From Arenibacter sp. ARW7G5Y1 (GTDB lineage: Bacteria > Bacteroidota > Bacteroidia > Flavobacteriales > Flavobacteriaceae): a DNA stretch of 64,000 bases. This document shows positions 36,911 through 46,220 of the stretch, one piece after another. Both the position numbers and the translations under genes were made by a program. The notes beneath the pieces were generated by a model. It did no database searches, was not told where the DNA came from, and worked only from the letters and a program-made list of their open reading frames with translations. The stretch spans positions 71,233 through 135,232 of the forward strand of contig NZ_QJJZ01000001.1 in the NCBI RefSeq assembly GCF_003201775.1. The letters are read 5' to 3'. The number at the start of each line of letters is the position of its first letter. Position 1 is the stretch's first letter.

Positions 36911-37983
36911 AAAATAAAGTTTTAAGAACGGAGATATTAAAATTAAAGGAATTAAAACTTCGCGATTGGGCCAGGCAGCTGCATTCCTTTGTCTTTACGG
37001 GGGAAGACGCGAAAACTGATAAGGGCACCTTTCCTTGGGCTCCTTTTAAAGCGATGGTGCAAAAGGAAATTTCCGACCATTTTAGGAACTGGCGTTTTAT
37101 AATTCTGTTTGTCATTATTTCATTGGCTTGTATGGGTACATTATTTGCCACTTTATCCGATGGTATGAAGGCCATTGCTGTTGATAGCTCAGGAAATAAC
37201 TTTTTTTTCCTGAACTTATTTACAAAGTCAAATGGTACCCTGCCGCCTTTTTTTGGATTTGTGGGATTCCTTGGTCCTTTGTTCGGAATAAGTTTGGGCT
37301 TCGATGCCATTAGTTCGGAACAGCACAGGGGAACCTTGAGCAGGGTTATGGCCCAGCCTGTCCCTAGGGATAGTATACTTAATGCTAAATTCCTTGCTGG
37401 TATTATTGTGATCAGTGTGATGTTTTTTACATTGAGTTTTCTAGTTTTGGGTGCCGGGCTTATAGCCATAGGAATACCGCCCACTGCGGAAGAATTTATG
37501 CGGATAATGGTGTATACCGTTCTAAGTATTGTCTATGTCTCCTTTTGGTTGAACCTTGCCATATTGTTTTCGGTCCGTTTTAAACAATCTGCCACTTCCG
37601 CATTATTGGGCATAGCGGTATGGTTGTTTTTTACCATTTTTTATCCTCTGATCGCCAACATAATCATAAAGGCCTATGAACCATCAAAATTTGCTTCTCC
37701 CAGAGCTATTTACTTTTATGAAAAATTGAAATTTTATTTGGTACAGCTTATGCCCAATGAGCTTTTTGATGGGATTACCTCCGCCATTTTAGTACCCTCC
37801 GTACGTAGTTTGGGACCACTAAGTATGGAGCAGTTGCAAGGGGCCATTCCCAGTTCCCTGCCGTTGGGGCAGAGTATTTTGTTGGTTTGGCCACAGTTTA
37901 CGGGATTATTGGCGCTTACGCTACTTTGTTTTCTGCTTTCATATGTAGTTTTTATGAGGAGGGAAATACGTTCTAGGGGCTAG
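36907..37983 (+). CDS. ABC-2 family permease (NosY-like)
   Basis: 358 residues. A cytoplasmic N-terminal stretch of about 60 residues is followed by six or more helices. SSEQHRGTLSRVMAQPVPRD is the typical ABC-2 coupling loop. It pairs with the ATPase whose gene it overlaps. Cargo unknown. The stop codon lies inside a hairpin that may end the operon. Confidence 0.88.
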   Translation: MKNKVLRTEILKLKELKLRDWARQLHSFVFTGEDAKTDKGTFPWAPFKAMVQKEISDHFRNWRFIILFVIISLACMGTLFATLSDGMKAIAVDSSGNNFFFLNLFTKSNGTLPPFFGFVGFLGPLFGISLGFDAISSEQHRGTLSRVMAQPVPRDSILNAKFLAGIIVISVMFFTLSFLVLGAGLIAIGIPPTAEEFMRIMVYTVLSIVYVSFWLNLAILFSVRFKQSATSALLGIAVWLFFTIFYPLIANIIIKAYEPSKFASPRAIYFYEKLKFYLVQLMPNELFDGITSAILVPSVRSLGPLSMEQLQGAIPSSLPLGQSILLVWPQFTGLLALTLLCFLLSYVVFMRREIRSRG

Positions 37984-37998
37984 GTTCCCTAACCTAGC
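37979..37998 (+). terminator. hairpin at the end of the ABC operon
   Basis: GCTAGGTT-CCCT-AACCTAGC is a perfect 8-base-pair stem with a 4-base loop that includes the permease stop codon. No T-run follows, so it may terminate weakly or protect the transcript end. Confidence 0.4.
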
Positions 37999-38609
37999 AC
38001 TAATACATATGCTTATGATCAATGCTTTCCCTAGGTGTTATTAAAACTATTGTAGAGCCTATAATTTCGTAAAATTTACATTGATATAACTTGGAAGTTG
38101 CCATAAGATTTTTTGTATATCGACTAAGCCCGGAAAAATAAATTTTACATGAATCAGATCCTTTGTTATTTAGGCATAGGGGATTGTCTATGCAGTGGCA
38201 AAAAACTGCCCATTATAATATTTGAATGCTATAAGCGGTTTCCTTCCGATGTCCATAGTTTTGGGTTGAGGTCATTGACTATTTTTTAACGTTTTTTATT
38301 GGCATACCAGTTTTGAACGGATTTTTTGTGATTCGCATTCTGAACCTGTTCTTAAAGAGGGTCTGCTTGGTAAGCAAGCAGTATCTATATATTAGGTTTT
38401 TCGGAATGGATTTTGCCCAAAGAAAAATTCCACTTTCGCTTTGTTACTTTAATATGTATATTTAAAAGTAAAATTTCCCATGGTCATCGTTGGCCTGGCT
38501 TTCCCGTCGTTGGATGACCAAAGTTTGTCGCTACATCAGCACTATATCCATATGAAGGAGGATTTGGTGTCCGGGAATAATTAATTAATAACAGTCATCC
38601 TTTGTCCAC
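37999..38609. other. long intergenic stretch
   Basis: About 610 bases. It holds two short open frames of no known family: 38149-38289 (46 codons, MNQILCYLGIG) and 38480-38584 (34 codons, MVIVGLAFPS). It also has a 7-base inverted repeat CTGCTTG/CAAGCAG at 38363-38381. None is convincing. The promoter of the next operon should lie near its right end, but I cannot place it. Confidence 0.4.
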
Positions 38610-39578
38610 ATGAAAATGAATAATAAGTTAAGTTCTTTAATAAAATGTCAACTAGTCGCCTTTTGTTTGGTATTGTTCCTTGTAGGGTGTAAAGAAAAAC
38701 GGGAAAACCCTGTAAAAAAGGTATCCGGGGATATTGCTGTTGAGCAAAAACGGAAATTGTACCAAAGTAGCGAATTTACCAAACCCTCCCTATTTCCGTC
38801 GGGAATAGAAGGCCCTGCAGTGGATGCCAATGGAATCTTATATGCCGTTAATTTTGAAAGTACGGGAACCATAGGACAGGTAGATCCCAATGGTAAAGCC
38901 TCTCTATTTGTTGAGCTTCCCGAAGGCAGTATTGGGAATGGAATTCGTTTTAACAGCAAGGGCCAAATGTTTATCGCGGATTATACCAAGCACAATATCC
39001 TAAAGGTGGACATGGGGACCAAAGAGATTACTGTTTTTGCCCATAATGATGCCATGAACCAGCCCAATGATATTGCAATTATGGACAACGATATACTTTT
39101 TGCTAGTGATCCCGACTGGAAAAATTCAAAGGGGCAAATATGGAAAATAGATCCCGATGGAACTGTGACCCTGCTGGAAGGGGATATGGGAACAACCAAT
39201 GGCATAGAGGTTAGCCCGGACAATAAAATACTTTATGTAAACGAATCCGTTCAGCGTAATGTTTGGGCATATGACCTCTCCCCAAGTGGGGAAATAAGCA
39301 ATAAACGTCTGCTTATTAAATTTGAAGATTTTGGAATGGACGGCATGCGTACCGATATTAAGGGAAACCTTTATATCACCCGTCATGGTAAGGGTACTGT
39401 AGTGATAGTTTCGCCCGATGGTAAAATGCTAAAGGAAATAGATTTAAAGGGAAAAACCCCGTCCAATATAGCCTTTGGAGGTAATGATGGCACTAAGGCC
39501 TTTGTAACGCTGCAGGACAACGGTAATTTTGAAACCTTTGAAACGGAACATCCTGGAAGGGAATTTGTAATGAAATAG
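38610..39578 (+). CDS. SMP-30/gluconolactonase-like lipoprotein
   Basis: 322 residues with the lipobox LFLVGC, so exported and lipid-anchored. Six-bladed propeller sequence of the SMP-30/Gluconolactonase/LRE-like type: EGPAVDANGILYAVNF, NGIRFNSKGQMFIADY, QPNDIAIMDNDILFASDP, NGIEVSPDNKILYVNES and DGMRTDIKGNLYITRHG. The conserved Glu, Asn and Asp in EGPA, PND and DGMRTD are candidates for the divalent metal site. Members hydrolyse sugar lactones. It opens the block of exported enzymes that continues to 45196. Confidence 0.85.
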   Translation: MKMNNKLSSLIKCQLVAFCLVLFLVGCKEKRENPVKKVSGDIAVEQKRKLYQSSEFTKPSLFPSGIEGPAVDANGILYAVNFESTGTIGQVDPNGKASLFVELPEGSIGNGIRFNSKGQMFIADYTKHNILKVDMGTKEITVFAHNDAMNQPNDIAIMDNDILFASDPDWKNSKGQIWKIDPDGTVTLLEGDMGTTNGIEVSPDNKILYVNESVQRNVWAYDLSPSGEISNKRLLIKFEDFGMDGMRTDIKGNLYITRHGKGTVVIVSPDGKMLKEIDLKGKTPSNIAFGGNDGTKAFVTLQDNGNFETFETEHPGREFVMK

Positions 39579-39683
39579 TAGTTGTATCTATCCAACCCCA
39601 AGAATATGGTACCTATGTATTGTTGTGTTCTAAGTAGTACTTGGCAATTGTAAAACCAAACAGCCCATAAAACAATATTACGG

Positions 39684-39712
39684 GAGAATATTTCAAGATG
39701 GAGAATATTTCA
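39684..39712. repeat. 12-base direct repeat upstream of RidA
   Basis: GAGAATATTTCA occurs at 39684-39695 and again at 39701-39712, a 17-base period, about 107 bases before the RidA start. Possibly a regulator site; no known motif recognised. Confidence 0.25.
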
Positions 39713-39818
39713 TATATTCATAATGTGAACAATAGCAGGTTCAAAGACAGGGATTTATAGGTTTTAGGGTGTTAAGGCCCAATCAATTTTTTCACATAAT
39801 ACAATTAAACATAATTCA

Positions 39819-40301
39819 ATGGGTATGGAAAACAAAACAACAAGAAGGGCATCATTTAAGAAACTTGGAATGGGGTTGGCGGCCGTGTTTGGTATAGGTG
39901 CCGCTGCCAAGGCAATGGACGGTGGGTCAAAACCCAAAAAAGAAGTTGTAGGAGACATTGTCATGGACCAGGATATTCCATTATTTTCAGGGGGTGTGAA
40001 ACATGGGAATACCCTTTATATTGCAGGAAAGGGGGCTCATGTGGAACCTTACGAGATCAAGGCACATACCGAAATTGTTTTGCAAGAGCTGGAGAAGGAG
40101 TTGAAAAGGCATGGTTCCTCTATGGAAAAGGTGCTCAAGGTAAATGTTTATTTGGCCGATTTGGCGGATTACAAAGGTATGAACGAAGTGTTCAGGGGCC
40201 GTTTTGGTCCTAACCCTCCCGTAAGGACTACTGTAGCTACTTATGGGGGTGTTCCTGGGAATTCGCTGGTGGAAATGGACTGTATAGCCGCTTTGGACTA
40301 G
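39819..40301 (+). CDS. RidA-family protein with twin-arginine signal
   Basis: 160 residues. The N-terminus TTRRASFKKLGMGLAAVFG followed by GIGAAAKA is a Tat-type signal, unlike ordinary cytoplasmic RidA of about 128 residues. The mature part is RidA/YjgF/UK114, with Arg136 in PPVRTTVA, the residue that binds the carboxylate of imine intermediates, and the ending VEMDCIAALD. RidA hydrolyses reactive enamines and imines; related family members act on other carbonyl compounds. Next to an exported RraA protein, it suggests periplasmic or envelope chemistry. Confidence 0.87.
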   Translation: MGMENKTTRRASFKKLGMGLAAVFGIGAAAKAMDGGSKPKKEVVGDIVMDQDIPLFSGGVKHGNTLYIAGKGAHVEPYEIKAHTEIVLQELEKELKRHGSSMEKVLKVNVYLADLADYKGMNEVFRGRFGPNPPVRTTVATYGGVPGNSLVEMDCIAALD

Positions 40302-40336
40302 ATAACCGATCAACATCTTATAAACCCTTTTGCACA

Positions 40337-41263
40337 ATGAAGTTTAATATAATCGTACTATTTCTTTTCTCAATTTTATCCACTTTCAATGTATTGGGAC
40401 AGACGATTCCCAAGGAGGAACTTATTTTTTTAACTTCCGAATGGAAAGGGGAAAGGTTTGATAATGGGCGACCAAAAGTTCCGGACGATCTGTTGGAACG
40501 TGCAAAAAAAATTGGCATCGATGATGCTTGGACGGTCCTTGAAAATGAAGGATATAAGAATCAATTTGAAGGCAATTGGAAAATGGTACATCAGGACGTT
40601 CCTGTTGTGGGGAGGGCTCTTACGGCATTGTTTATGCCCAGTCGGCCTGATGTGGAGAGCAACATCAAAGCAAGGGGCATAAATTCGCAGGGCAGGAAGG
40701 GCAATACCAATTCTTGGCCCATTGAGGTGCTCACTACGGGGGACGTATATGTGGCGGATAGTTTCGGCAAGATCGATGCCGGCACCCTCATGGGAGCCAC
40801 CCTGGCCACTTCTATTTACAGTAAATCCGGGAACGGGGTAGTTTTTAATGGCAGTGCAAGGGATCTGGAAAGTATAAGCAAGATAAAAGGATTTAATGCC
40901 TTTGTAAGGGATTTTCACCCGTCCTTTCTGGAGGAAGAAGTACTAATGGGGCTCAACACCCCAATACGGATAGGCCAAGTAATGGTGTTACCCGGAGATC
41001 TTGTACTTGCCAAACGGGAAGGGGTGCTTTTTATTCCTCCACATTTGGCCGAAAAAGTAGTGGGCACTGCAGAGTTTGTAGCGCTTAAGGATCAGTTTGG
41101 TTTTGAAATGGTAAAGACCAAGAAATATTCTACGGGAGAAATAGACAGTCAGTGGACCGAACCGTTAAAAAAGGAATTTATGGTTTGGTTGGACATGCAT
41201 CCGGAACTGATAAAGATGTCCAAAGAGACTTTGGATACGCTTTTAAGCAAAAGAACATGGTAG
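40337..41263 (+). CDS. RraA/HMG-aldolase family protein, exported
   Basis: 308 residues with a Sec signal peptide (MKFNIIVLFLFSILSTFNVL, then GQ). The RraA fold is recognised from ADSFGKIDAGTLMGATLA (metal/substrate region), GVVFNGSARDLESI with the conserved Arg-Asp, and VLPGDLVLAKREGVLFIP. Related enzymes are 4-hydroxy-4-methyl-2-oxoglutarate or oxaloacetate lyases. Both an N-terminal extension and the signal peptide are additions to the usual cytoplasmic form. It lies 35 bases after RidA. Confidence 0.83.
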   Translation: MKFNIIVLFLFSILSTFNVLGQTIPKEELIFLTSEWKGERFDNGRPKVPDDLLERAKKIGIDDAWTVLENEGYKNQFEGNWKMVHQDVPVVGRALTALFMPSRPDVESNIKARGINSQGRKGNTNSWPIEVLTTGDVYVADSFGKIDAGTLMGATLATSIYSKSGNGVVFNGSARDLESISKIKGFNAFVRDFHPSFLEEEVLMGLNTPIRIGQVMVLPGDLVLAKREGVLFIPPHLAEKVVGTAEFVALKDQFGFEMVKTKKYSTGEIDSQWTEPLKKEFMVWLDMHPELIKMSKETLDTLLSKRTW

Positions 41264-41280
41264 TTGAACAACAGGAACTA

Positions 41281-41805
41281 ATGAAAATTAAGGATCAAAA
41301 AGATGATTTCAAAATAAAAAGCAGATGGGTCAGTGTTTTGTTAGTCCTGTTCATATTGATAGGGTGTAAGCAAAATACAGATCATAGCCAGTCTGAAACT
41401 TCCACAAATACTACCCTGGTAGCGCAAGATCCACCTACAATCGATGAAGTTCAAGAGGTAGTGGCAGCTTTCAATAATGTTATGGTAAATCCCACCGCGG
41501 AACTCATGGAAACTCTTTGTGCAGAGGAACTTACCTATGGACATTCGAGCGGACATGTTCAGGACAAAGACGAGTTTATAGATGATTTGGTGAACGGCCC
41601 CTTCAATTTTTTGTCTTTGGAAGCTGATGACCAAACGATCCATATTTCAGGGAATACAGCAATTGTTAGACACATTTTTTTGGCCAAGGGCACTAATGCC
41701 GGGGAAGCAGTGGACGTACGTATCGGGAATATGCAGGTATACCAAAAAGGGAAGGACGGCAAGCTCAGACTTTTGGCCAGACAGGCCTATAAATTGCCCA
41801 ACTAA
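41281..41805 (+). CDS. NTF2-like (SnoaL/DUF4440-type) lipoprotein
   Basis: 174 residues from MKIKDQKDDF. An upstream ATG at 41152 would overlap the RraA gene and put 43 residues in front of the signal. The lipobox is LFILIGC. The mature domain has the NTF2 cone pattern: VVAAFNNVMVNPTAELMETL, LTYGHSSGHVQDKDEFI, HISGNTAIVRH and LLARQAYKLPN. Catalytic or binding role unknown; such domains occur as isomerases or binding proteins. It follows RraA after 17 bases. Confidence 0.78.
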   Translation: MKIKDQKDDFKIKSRWVSVLLVLFILIGCKQNTDHSQSETSTNTTLVAQDPPTIDEVQEVVAAFNNVMVNPTAELMETLCAEELTYGHSSGHVQDKDEFIDDLVNGPFNFLSLEADDQTIHISGNTAIVRHIFLAKGTNAGEAVDVRIGNMQVYQKGKDGKLRLLARQAYKLPN

Positions 41806-41832
41806 AACCAAAATAACCTAAACCAAACTATT

Positions 41833-42921
41833 TTGAAAAAATTGAATGTTTACTCCATTGGTCTTGGCGTGGCCGCCATATTGCTGTTGGTAATTATGGG
41901 CATGATCTTTACCAAGAATATTGAACAGGCCGGACTTCTGATAATGGTCTTTTTTGCCCTTTTGGCTTTTGGATTCAGTGGCTATAAGTCCCTAAACAGT
42001 TATGTTTTTACAGCCTCCATATTTGCGGGGGTAGCCTTGGCGCTATATTACCCCCAGTACTTTTTACAGATTGGCGATTTTAAACTTACCGCATTGATCA
42101 TTCCCTTGATACAACTGATAATGTTCGGCATGGGAACTTCCATGAAACTTGGCGATTTCGCGGAAGTTATCAAGTCGCCCAAAGGGGTTGTGGTCGGGGT
42201 CACGGCACAGTTGGGCATAATGCCCATCATGGGCTTTGTTCTGGCTAAGTATAGCAATTTTCCGCCAGAGATTGCGGCAGGAATTGTGCTGATAGGATGT
42301 TCTCCGAGCGGGGTGGCATCCAATGTTATGGCTTATTTGGCGAAGGCCAATCTGGCACTTTCCATTACCATTACTTCCATCTCCACGATCCTTGCACCCT
42401 TTGTAACACCAATCCTTATGAAGTTTTTGGCTGGGGAATTTATAGAGATTGATGTATTGGATATGATGTGGAGTATTGTAAAGATGATTATTTTACCCCT
42501 GGGCGTTGGTCTGCTCTTTAACCGTTTGAGAGGAGATAGGGCAAAATGGATGGACAAGGCGTTGCCGGTAATTTCTATGTTGGGCATTGGTCTAATAATT
42601 GTTGTTATAACGGCAGCCGGAAGGGATAGTCTATTGGATATTGGAGGAATACTTATGTTGTTGGTACTTGTCCATAACTTATTTGGGTACATGCTGGGCT
42701 ATTGGTATGCCCGTTTATTGCGATTAAATGAACAGGATGCCCGTACCATTGCCTTGGAGGTCGGGATGCAGAACGGTGGCCTCGCCTCGGGGATAGCCAA
42801 TTCATTGGGCAAGATAGCCACTATGGGTCTGGCACCGGCCGTTTTTGGACCTTTGATGAACATAACGGGTTCTATTCTCGCTTCTTATTGGCATAAAAGA
42901 CCTCCAAAAGACGGTAATTAA
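41833..42921 (+). CDS. bile acid:sodium symporter (BASS) family transporter
   Basis: 362 residues, likely TTG start. Ten or more hydrophobic helices, the first two being extra at the N-terminus. The BASS sodium-site regions are seen in GMGTSMKLGDF, VLIGCSPSGVASNVMAYLAKAN and LEVGMQNGGLASGIAN. Members carry organic anions (pantoate, pyruvate and other keto acids, bile acids) with Na+. Placed after lactonase and aldolase genes, it may import the keto acid or sugar acid that they release; that is inference. Confidence 0.88.
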   Translation: MKKLNVYSIGLGVAAILLLVIMGMIFTKNIEQAGLLIMVFFALLAFGFSGYKSLNSYVFTASIFAGVALALYYPQYFLQIGDFKLTALIIPLIQLIMFGMGTSMKLGDFAEVIKSPKGVVVGVTAQLGIMPIMGFVLAKYSNFPPEIAAGIVLIGCSPSGVASNVMAYLAKANLALSITITSISTILAPFVTPILMKFLAGEFIEIDVLDMMWSIVKMIILPLGVGLLFNRLRGDRAKWMDKALPVISMLGIGLIIVVITAAGRDSLLDIGGILMLLVLVHNLFGYMLGYWYARLLRLNEQDARTIALEVGMQNGGLASGIANSLGKIATMGLAPAVFGPLMNITGSILASYWHKRPPKDGN

Positions 42922-42970
42922 TGCATATTAAAAGTTAAATTTGACCAAACCGAAATACCAAAACATTAAT

Positions 42971-45196
42971 ATGTTGATTATAAGTAGATTAAAGATGGCC
43001 CTGCTTCTACTGGTCGTTGCAAGTTGTGGAAAAAAGGAATACAAGGATAAAATTTATGAAAAACCGGAAATTGTAAGGGAAGCGCCGTCGGATTTTCTTT
43101 CACCCGAAGAAAGTCTTAAAAAGTTTTATTTGCCCGAAGGATACAAAATAGAATTGGTTGCAAGTGAACCCATGGTCAACGAGCCGGTTGCCATAGCATG
43201 GGACGGCAATGGCAAGATGTATGTAGCGCAAATGGAGACCTATATGCAAAATGTGGATGCAGTAGGGGAAGACGAACCTCTTAGTCAGATTAAACTCTTG
43301 GTAGATTTGGATGGGGATGGAAAAATGGACAAGAGTACCGTGTTTATTGATAGCCTTCTACTTCCTAGGATGATTCTGCCCTTGGATGACCGACTTATTG
43401 TGAATGAAACCTATTCCTACGACCTATGGAGTTATAGGGATACCGATAACGATGGTGTGGCCGATGAAAAGATTAGGATTTATGAAAATCCGAAAAGGAG
43501 GGGTGGTAACCTGGAGCACCAACAGAGTGGTCTAATTTGGAACTTGGATAATTGGGTATATACCACCTACAATCCTTTACGGTTTAGGTTTAATAAGGAC
43601 GGAATACAAGTAGATTCCCTGATAGATGGTTCCAGCGGACAATGGGGACTAACCCAGGACGATTTAGGCAATATGTATTATTCATCTGCCGGAGGGGAAA
43701 CCGCGGCCTATGGTTTTCAAGTTCCTGCAATATATGGGGAAGTAGATCTGGAAGGACAGATCTCGGAAGGTTTTATGGAACCCTGGCCTATAGTTGGCAC
43801 CCCTGATGTGCAGGGAGGTGCGGAATTAAGATTAAAGGCAGATGGTACCCTGAATAAATTTACCGGGGTAGCCGGACAAGAGATATTTAGGGGCGATAAA
43901 TTGCCCCCATCCACCTATGGGGACCTTTTTATTCCGGAACCTGTGGGCCGATTGATACGTAGGGCGAAAATAAAAAATGAGAACGGAAAAAAAGTGCTGT
44001 ACAATGCCTATGATCAAGCTGAGTTTTTAGCGTCCACGGATTTGAACTTTAGACCTGTGCAGGCAAAAACAGGACCAGATGGAAGTCTTTATATCGTGGA
44101 TATGTACCGGGGTATAATCCAGGAGGGTAATTGGACCAGGGAAGGAAGTCATTTAAGACCGGTTATTCTCCGTAAAGATTTGGACAAGAATATTGGTAGA
44201 GGTAGGATATATCGTATAGTCCATGAAGAGATTAAACCGGGAGGAAAACCCAACCTTTTGGATAAGTCGGCCAAGGAACTCGTGGATTATTTGGGACACC
44301 CCAACGGTTGGTACAGGAATACGGCCCAAAAACTGATCATCTTAAAAGGGGATATGGGAATTGTTCCTAAACTCAAGGAAATTGCCATCGACAATGAGTC
44401 CTTTTGGACAGATAACTTTGGGGAAAAGGATTATGCCCGTGAAAGAGTTCATGCCCTTTGGACCTTGGAGGGTCTAGGCGTTGTGGATAAATCACTACTT
44501 CAAGAAAAGCTAAATGATGAAGATCCCAGGGTTCGTATTACAGCCATAAGGTTAAGTGAGGAATTTTTAAAGAAGGAAGATCAGGATATCATACAGGCCT
44601 TGGTGAAATTGCAAAACGATACTGATATTAATGTGGTAAATCAATTGGTACTGAGTCTACGTTATTCCAAAAGTGAAGAAAGCTCGGACCTTTTAGCCTC
44701 CATCTCGGAACAATATGGGGACAATGATCTGGTAGCAGCTTCCGTTGAACTGGGCTTAAAGGCAAAGGATTCAGATTTGCAACAATTAAAGCATAGGCTG
44801 GCCAATAAAAGCAATGGTCATAAATGGAGGGCTTTGGACGGTTATGATATTTACAAACAGACGTGTGTTACCTGTCATGGCCCAGATTTAAAAGGGGTTC
44901 CCAATGGAGAAAATTCCTTGATAGCACCTTCATTAATTGGTTCCCCACGGGTTATGGGCGATAAGGAAGTGCTTGTGAAAATCCTACTAAATGGACTTAC
45001 CGGACCAATAGACGGAAAGGAGTATGGTATTATGTTGCCCATGGGCTCCAATGATGATGAATGGATTGGTCATGTGGCTACTTACATCCGATCCATGAAC
45101 GATACTACCATGGTCCATGAAAATGAGGTTAGGGATATCCGAGCTAAAAACCCGGATAGGAAAAGCTACTGGACTTTAAAGGAATTATTGAAATAG
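42971..45196 (+). CDS. PVC-type haem-binding lipoprotein (propeller + HEAT + cytochrome c)
   Basis: 741 residues from MLIISRL, which gives a lipobox LLVVASC; a TTG 30 bases upstream is less likely. Domains in order: a membrane-bound-dehydrogenase-like six-bladed propeller at about 40-420 (LPEGYKIELVASEPMVNEPV), a HEAT-like helical region at about 430-600, and a C-terminal class I cytochrome c with CVTCHGP as the haem motif and a Met in IMLPMG as likely axial ligand. Probably oxidises a sugar or alcohol and passes electrons to haem; the substrate is unknown. Last gene of the block. Confidence 0.85.
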   Translation: MLIISRLKMALLLLVVASCGKKEYKDKIYEKPEIVREAPSDFLSPEESLKKFYLPEGYKIELVASEPMVNEPVAIAWDGNGKMYVAQMETYMQNVDAVGEDEPLSQIKLLVDLDGDGKMDKSTVFIDSLLLPRMILPLDDRLIVNETYSYDLWSYRDTDNDGVADEKIRIYENPKRRGGNLEHQQSGLIWNLDNWVYTTYNPLRFRFNKDGIQVDSLIDGSSGQWGLTQDDLGNMYYSSAGGETAAYGFQVPAIYGEVDLEGQISEGFMEPWPIVGTPDVQGGAELRLKADGTLNKFTGVAGQEIFRGDKLPPSTYGDLFIPEPVGRLIRRAKIKNENGKKVLYNAYDQAEFLASTDLNFRPVQAKTGPDGSLYIVDMYRGIIQEGNWTREGSHLRPVILRKDLDKNIGRGRIYRIVHEEIKPGGKPNLLDKSAKELVDYLGHPNGWYRNTAQKLIILKGDMGIVPKLKEIAIDNESFWTDNFGEKDYARERVHALWTLEGLGVVDKSLLQEKLNDEDPRVRITAIRLSEEFLKKEDQDIIQALVKLQNDTDINVVNQLVLSLRYSKSEESSDLLASISEQYGDNDLVAASVELGLKAKDSDLQQLKHRLANKSNGHKWRALDGYDIYKQTCVTCHGPDLKGVPNGENSLIAPSLIGSPRVMGDKEVLVKILLNGLTGPIDGKEYGIMLPMGSNDDEWIGHVATYIRSMNDTTMVHENEVRDIRAKNPDRKSYWTLKELLK

Positions 45197-45201
45197 TATA
45201 T

Positions 45202-45244
45202 AAAGGGATAACAGGATAATTACAGTTGTATACGTTGTCCCTTT
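45202..45244. terminator. inverted repeat between convergent genes
   Basis: AAAGGGATAAC (45202-45212) pairs with GTTGTCCCTTT (45234-45244), with one G-U pair. It lies between the two converging genes and includes the 3' end of the oxidoreductase gene. A plausible two-way terminator. Confidence 0.4.
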
Positions 45245-46212
45245 AAATTACTTTCCTCCAATTTTTCAATAACGATCATGTTTTTTACGGCATCCTCCAG
45301 GGGTGTAGGTACAGGGGTATTATTCTTTATGGCCATGGCAAAAAGATCTGCCTGTATGGTATATTGATTACAGATATCAAATTCTAAGGTTTGGCACTCA
45401 TCGTCTATAGTGACCCATATTTTTGCATGTCTATCTATAGGTGGGTTGAAGGGCAATTCAAATTTTATGTTTCCTTTGGTCCCAAAAATTTGTGCCTGTT
45501 GATTGTCCGCTAATTGTGTTGAGCTGAAGAACACCGAAGTTCCGGTTTCAAACTCCAATATTCCTGAGGCCAAAATATCCACTTTAAAATCTGGGTGATA
45601 TTCTATGACAGCGGAAATACTTTTAGGTTCCGAATTGAATAAAAACCGGGAGAGGGAAATAGGATAGCAGCCTATATCCATTAAACTTCCACCACCAAAA
45701 TCTTTTTTATTTACAATACTGTTGGAATCATCTTCATAAAATGAGAAGGAAGATTGAATGGTTTTGATATCTCCAATTACTTTCTGGTCTACCAATTCCT
45801 TGGCCTTGATCCATTGAGGGTGATGCCTGTACATAAAGGCTTCCATCACTTTTAAATGGGGATATTTTTGGGAGGCCATCAACAACTTTTCGGCTTCCTT
45901 ACTGGATAGTCCTACCGGTTTTTCAACCAAAACATGTTTGTCCGCTTCCAAGGCCTTTATGGCCCATGCTACGTGAAGATGGTTGGGAAGCGGTATATAG
46001 ACAGCTTCTACTTCCTTATCGGCCAGTAATTCCTCGTAGGAACCATAAAATTTCGGAATATTAAATTGCTGGGATATATTCTTTGCCTTGTCCAAATTTC
46101 TTGAGGCAATAGCGTTAACATTACCATGTAGGCAGTTGAGCATAGCTGGAATTACATGTTCCGTAGCAATATGGGCAGTGCCCAAAATACCCCAATTTAG
46201 TTTTTTATCCAT
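45220..46212 (-). CDS. Gfo/Idh/MocA family NAD(P)-dependent oxidoreductase
   Basis: 330 residues, cytoplasmic. Rossmann start LNWGILGTAHIATEHVIPAM (GxGxxA-like), VYIPLPNHLHVAWAIKAL, and the family motif HVLVEKPVG with the catalytic Lys. The C-terminal alpha/beta domain contains GGGSLMDIGCYPISLSRF. It oxidises or reduces a sugar or cyclitol, with a trans-dihydrodiol dehydrogenase-like subgroup as an option. It is the last gene of the minus-strand operon, eight bases after the aldolase. Confidence 0.9.
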   Translation of the reverse strand: MDKKLNWGILGTAHIATEHVIPAMLNCLHGNVNAIASRNLDKAKNISQQFNIPKFYGSYEELLADKEVEAVYIPLPNHLHVAWAIKALEADKHVLVEKPVGLSSKEAEKLLMASQKYPHLKVMEAFMYRHHPQWIKAKELVDQKVIGDIKTIQSSFSFYEDDSNSIVNKKDFGGGSLMDIGCYPISLSRFLFNSEPKSISAVIEYHPDFKVDILASGILEFETGTSVFFSSTQLADNQQAQIFGTKGNIKFELPFNPPIDRHAKIWVTIDDECQTLEFDICNQYTIQADLFAMAIKNNTPVPTPLEDAVKNMIVIEKLEESNLKGQRIQL

Positions 46213-46220
46213 GGTTATAT

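Noticed and set aside
36684-37484. 266-codon minus-strand frame
   Set aside because: Antisense to the ATPase and permease genes, whose motifs and overlaps are clear.
38363-38381. Inverted repeat CTGCTTG/CAAGCAG as a terminator
   Set aside because: No T-run follows, and it lies almost 400 bases past the last stop codon, so it was only mentioned in the intergenic entry.
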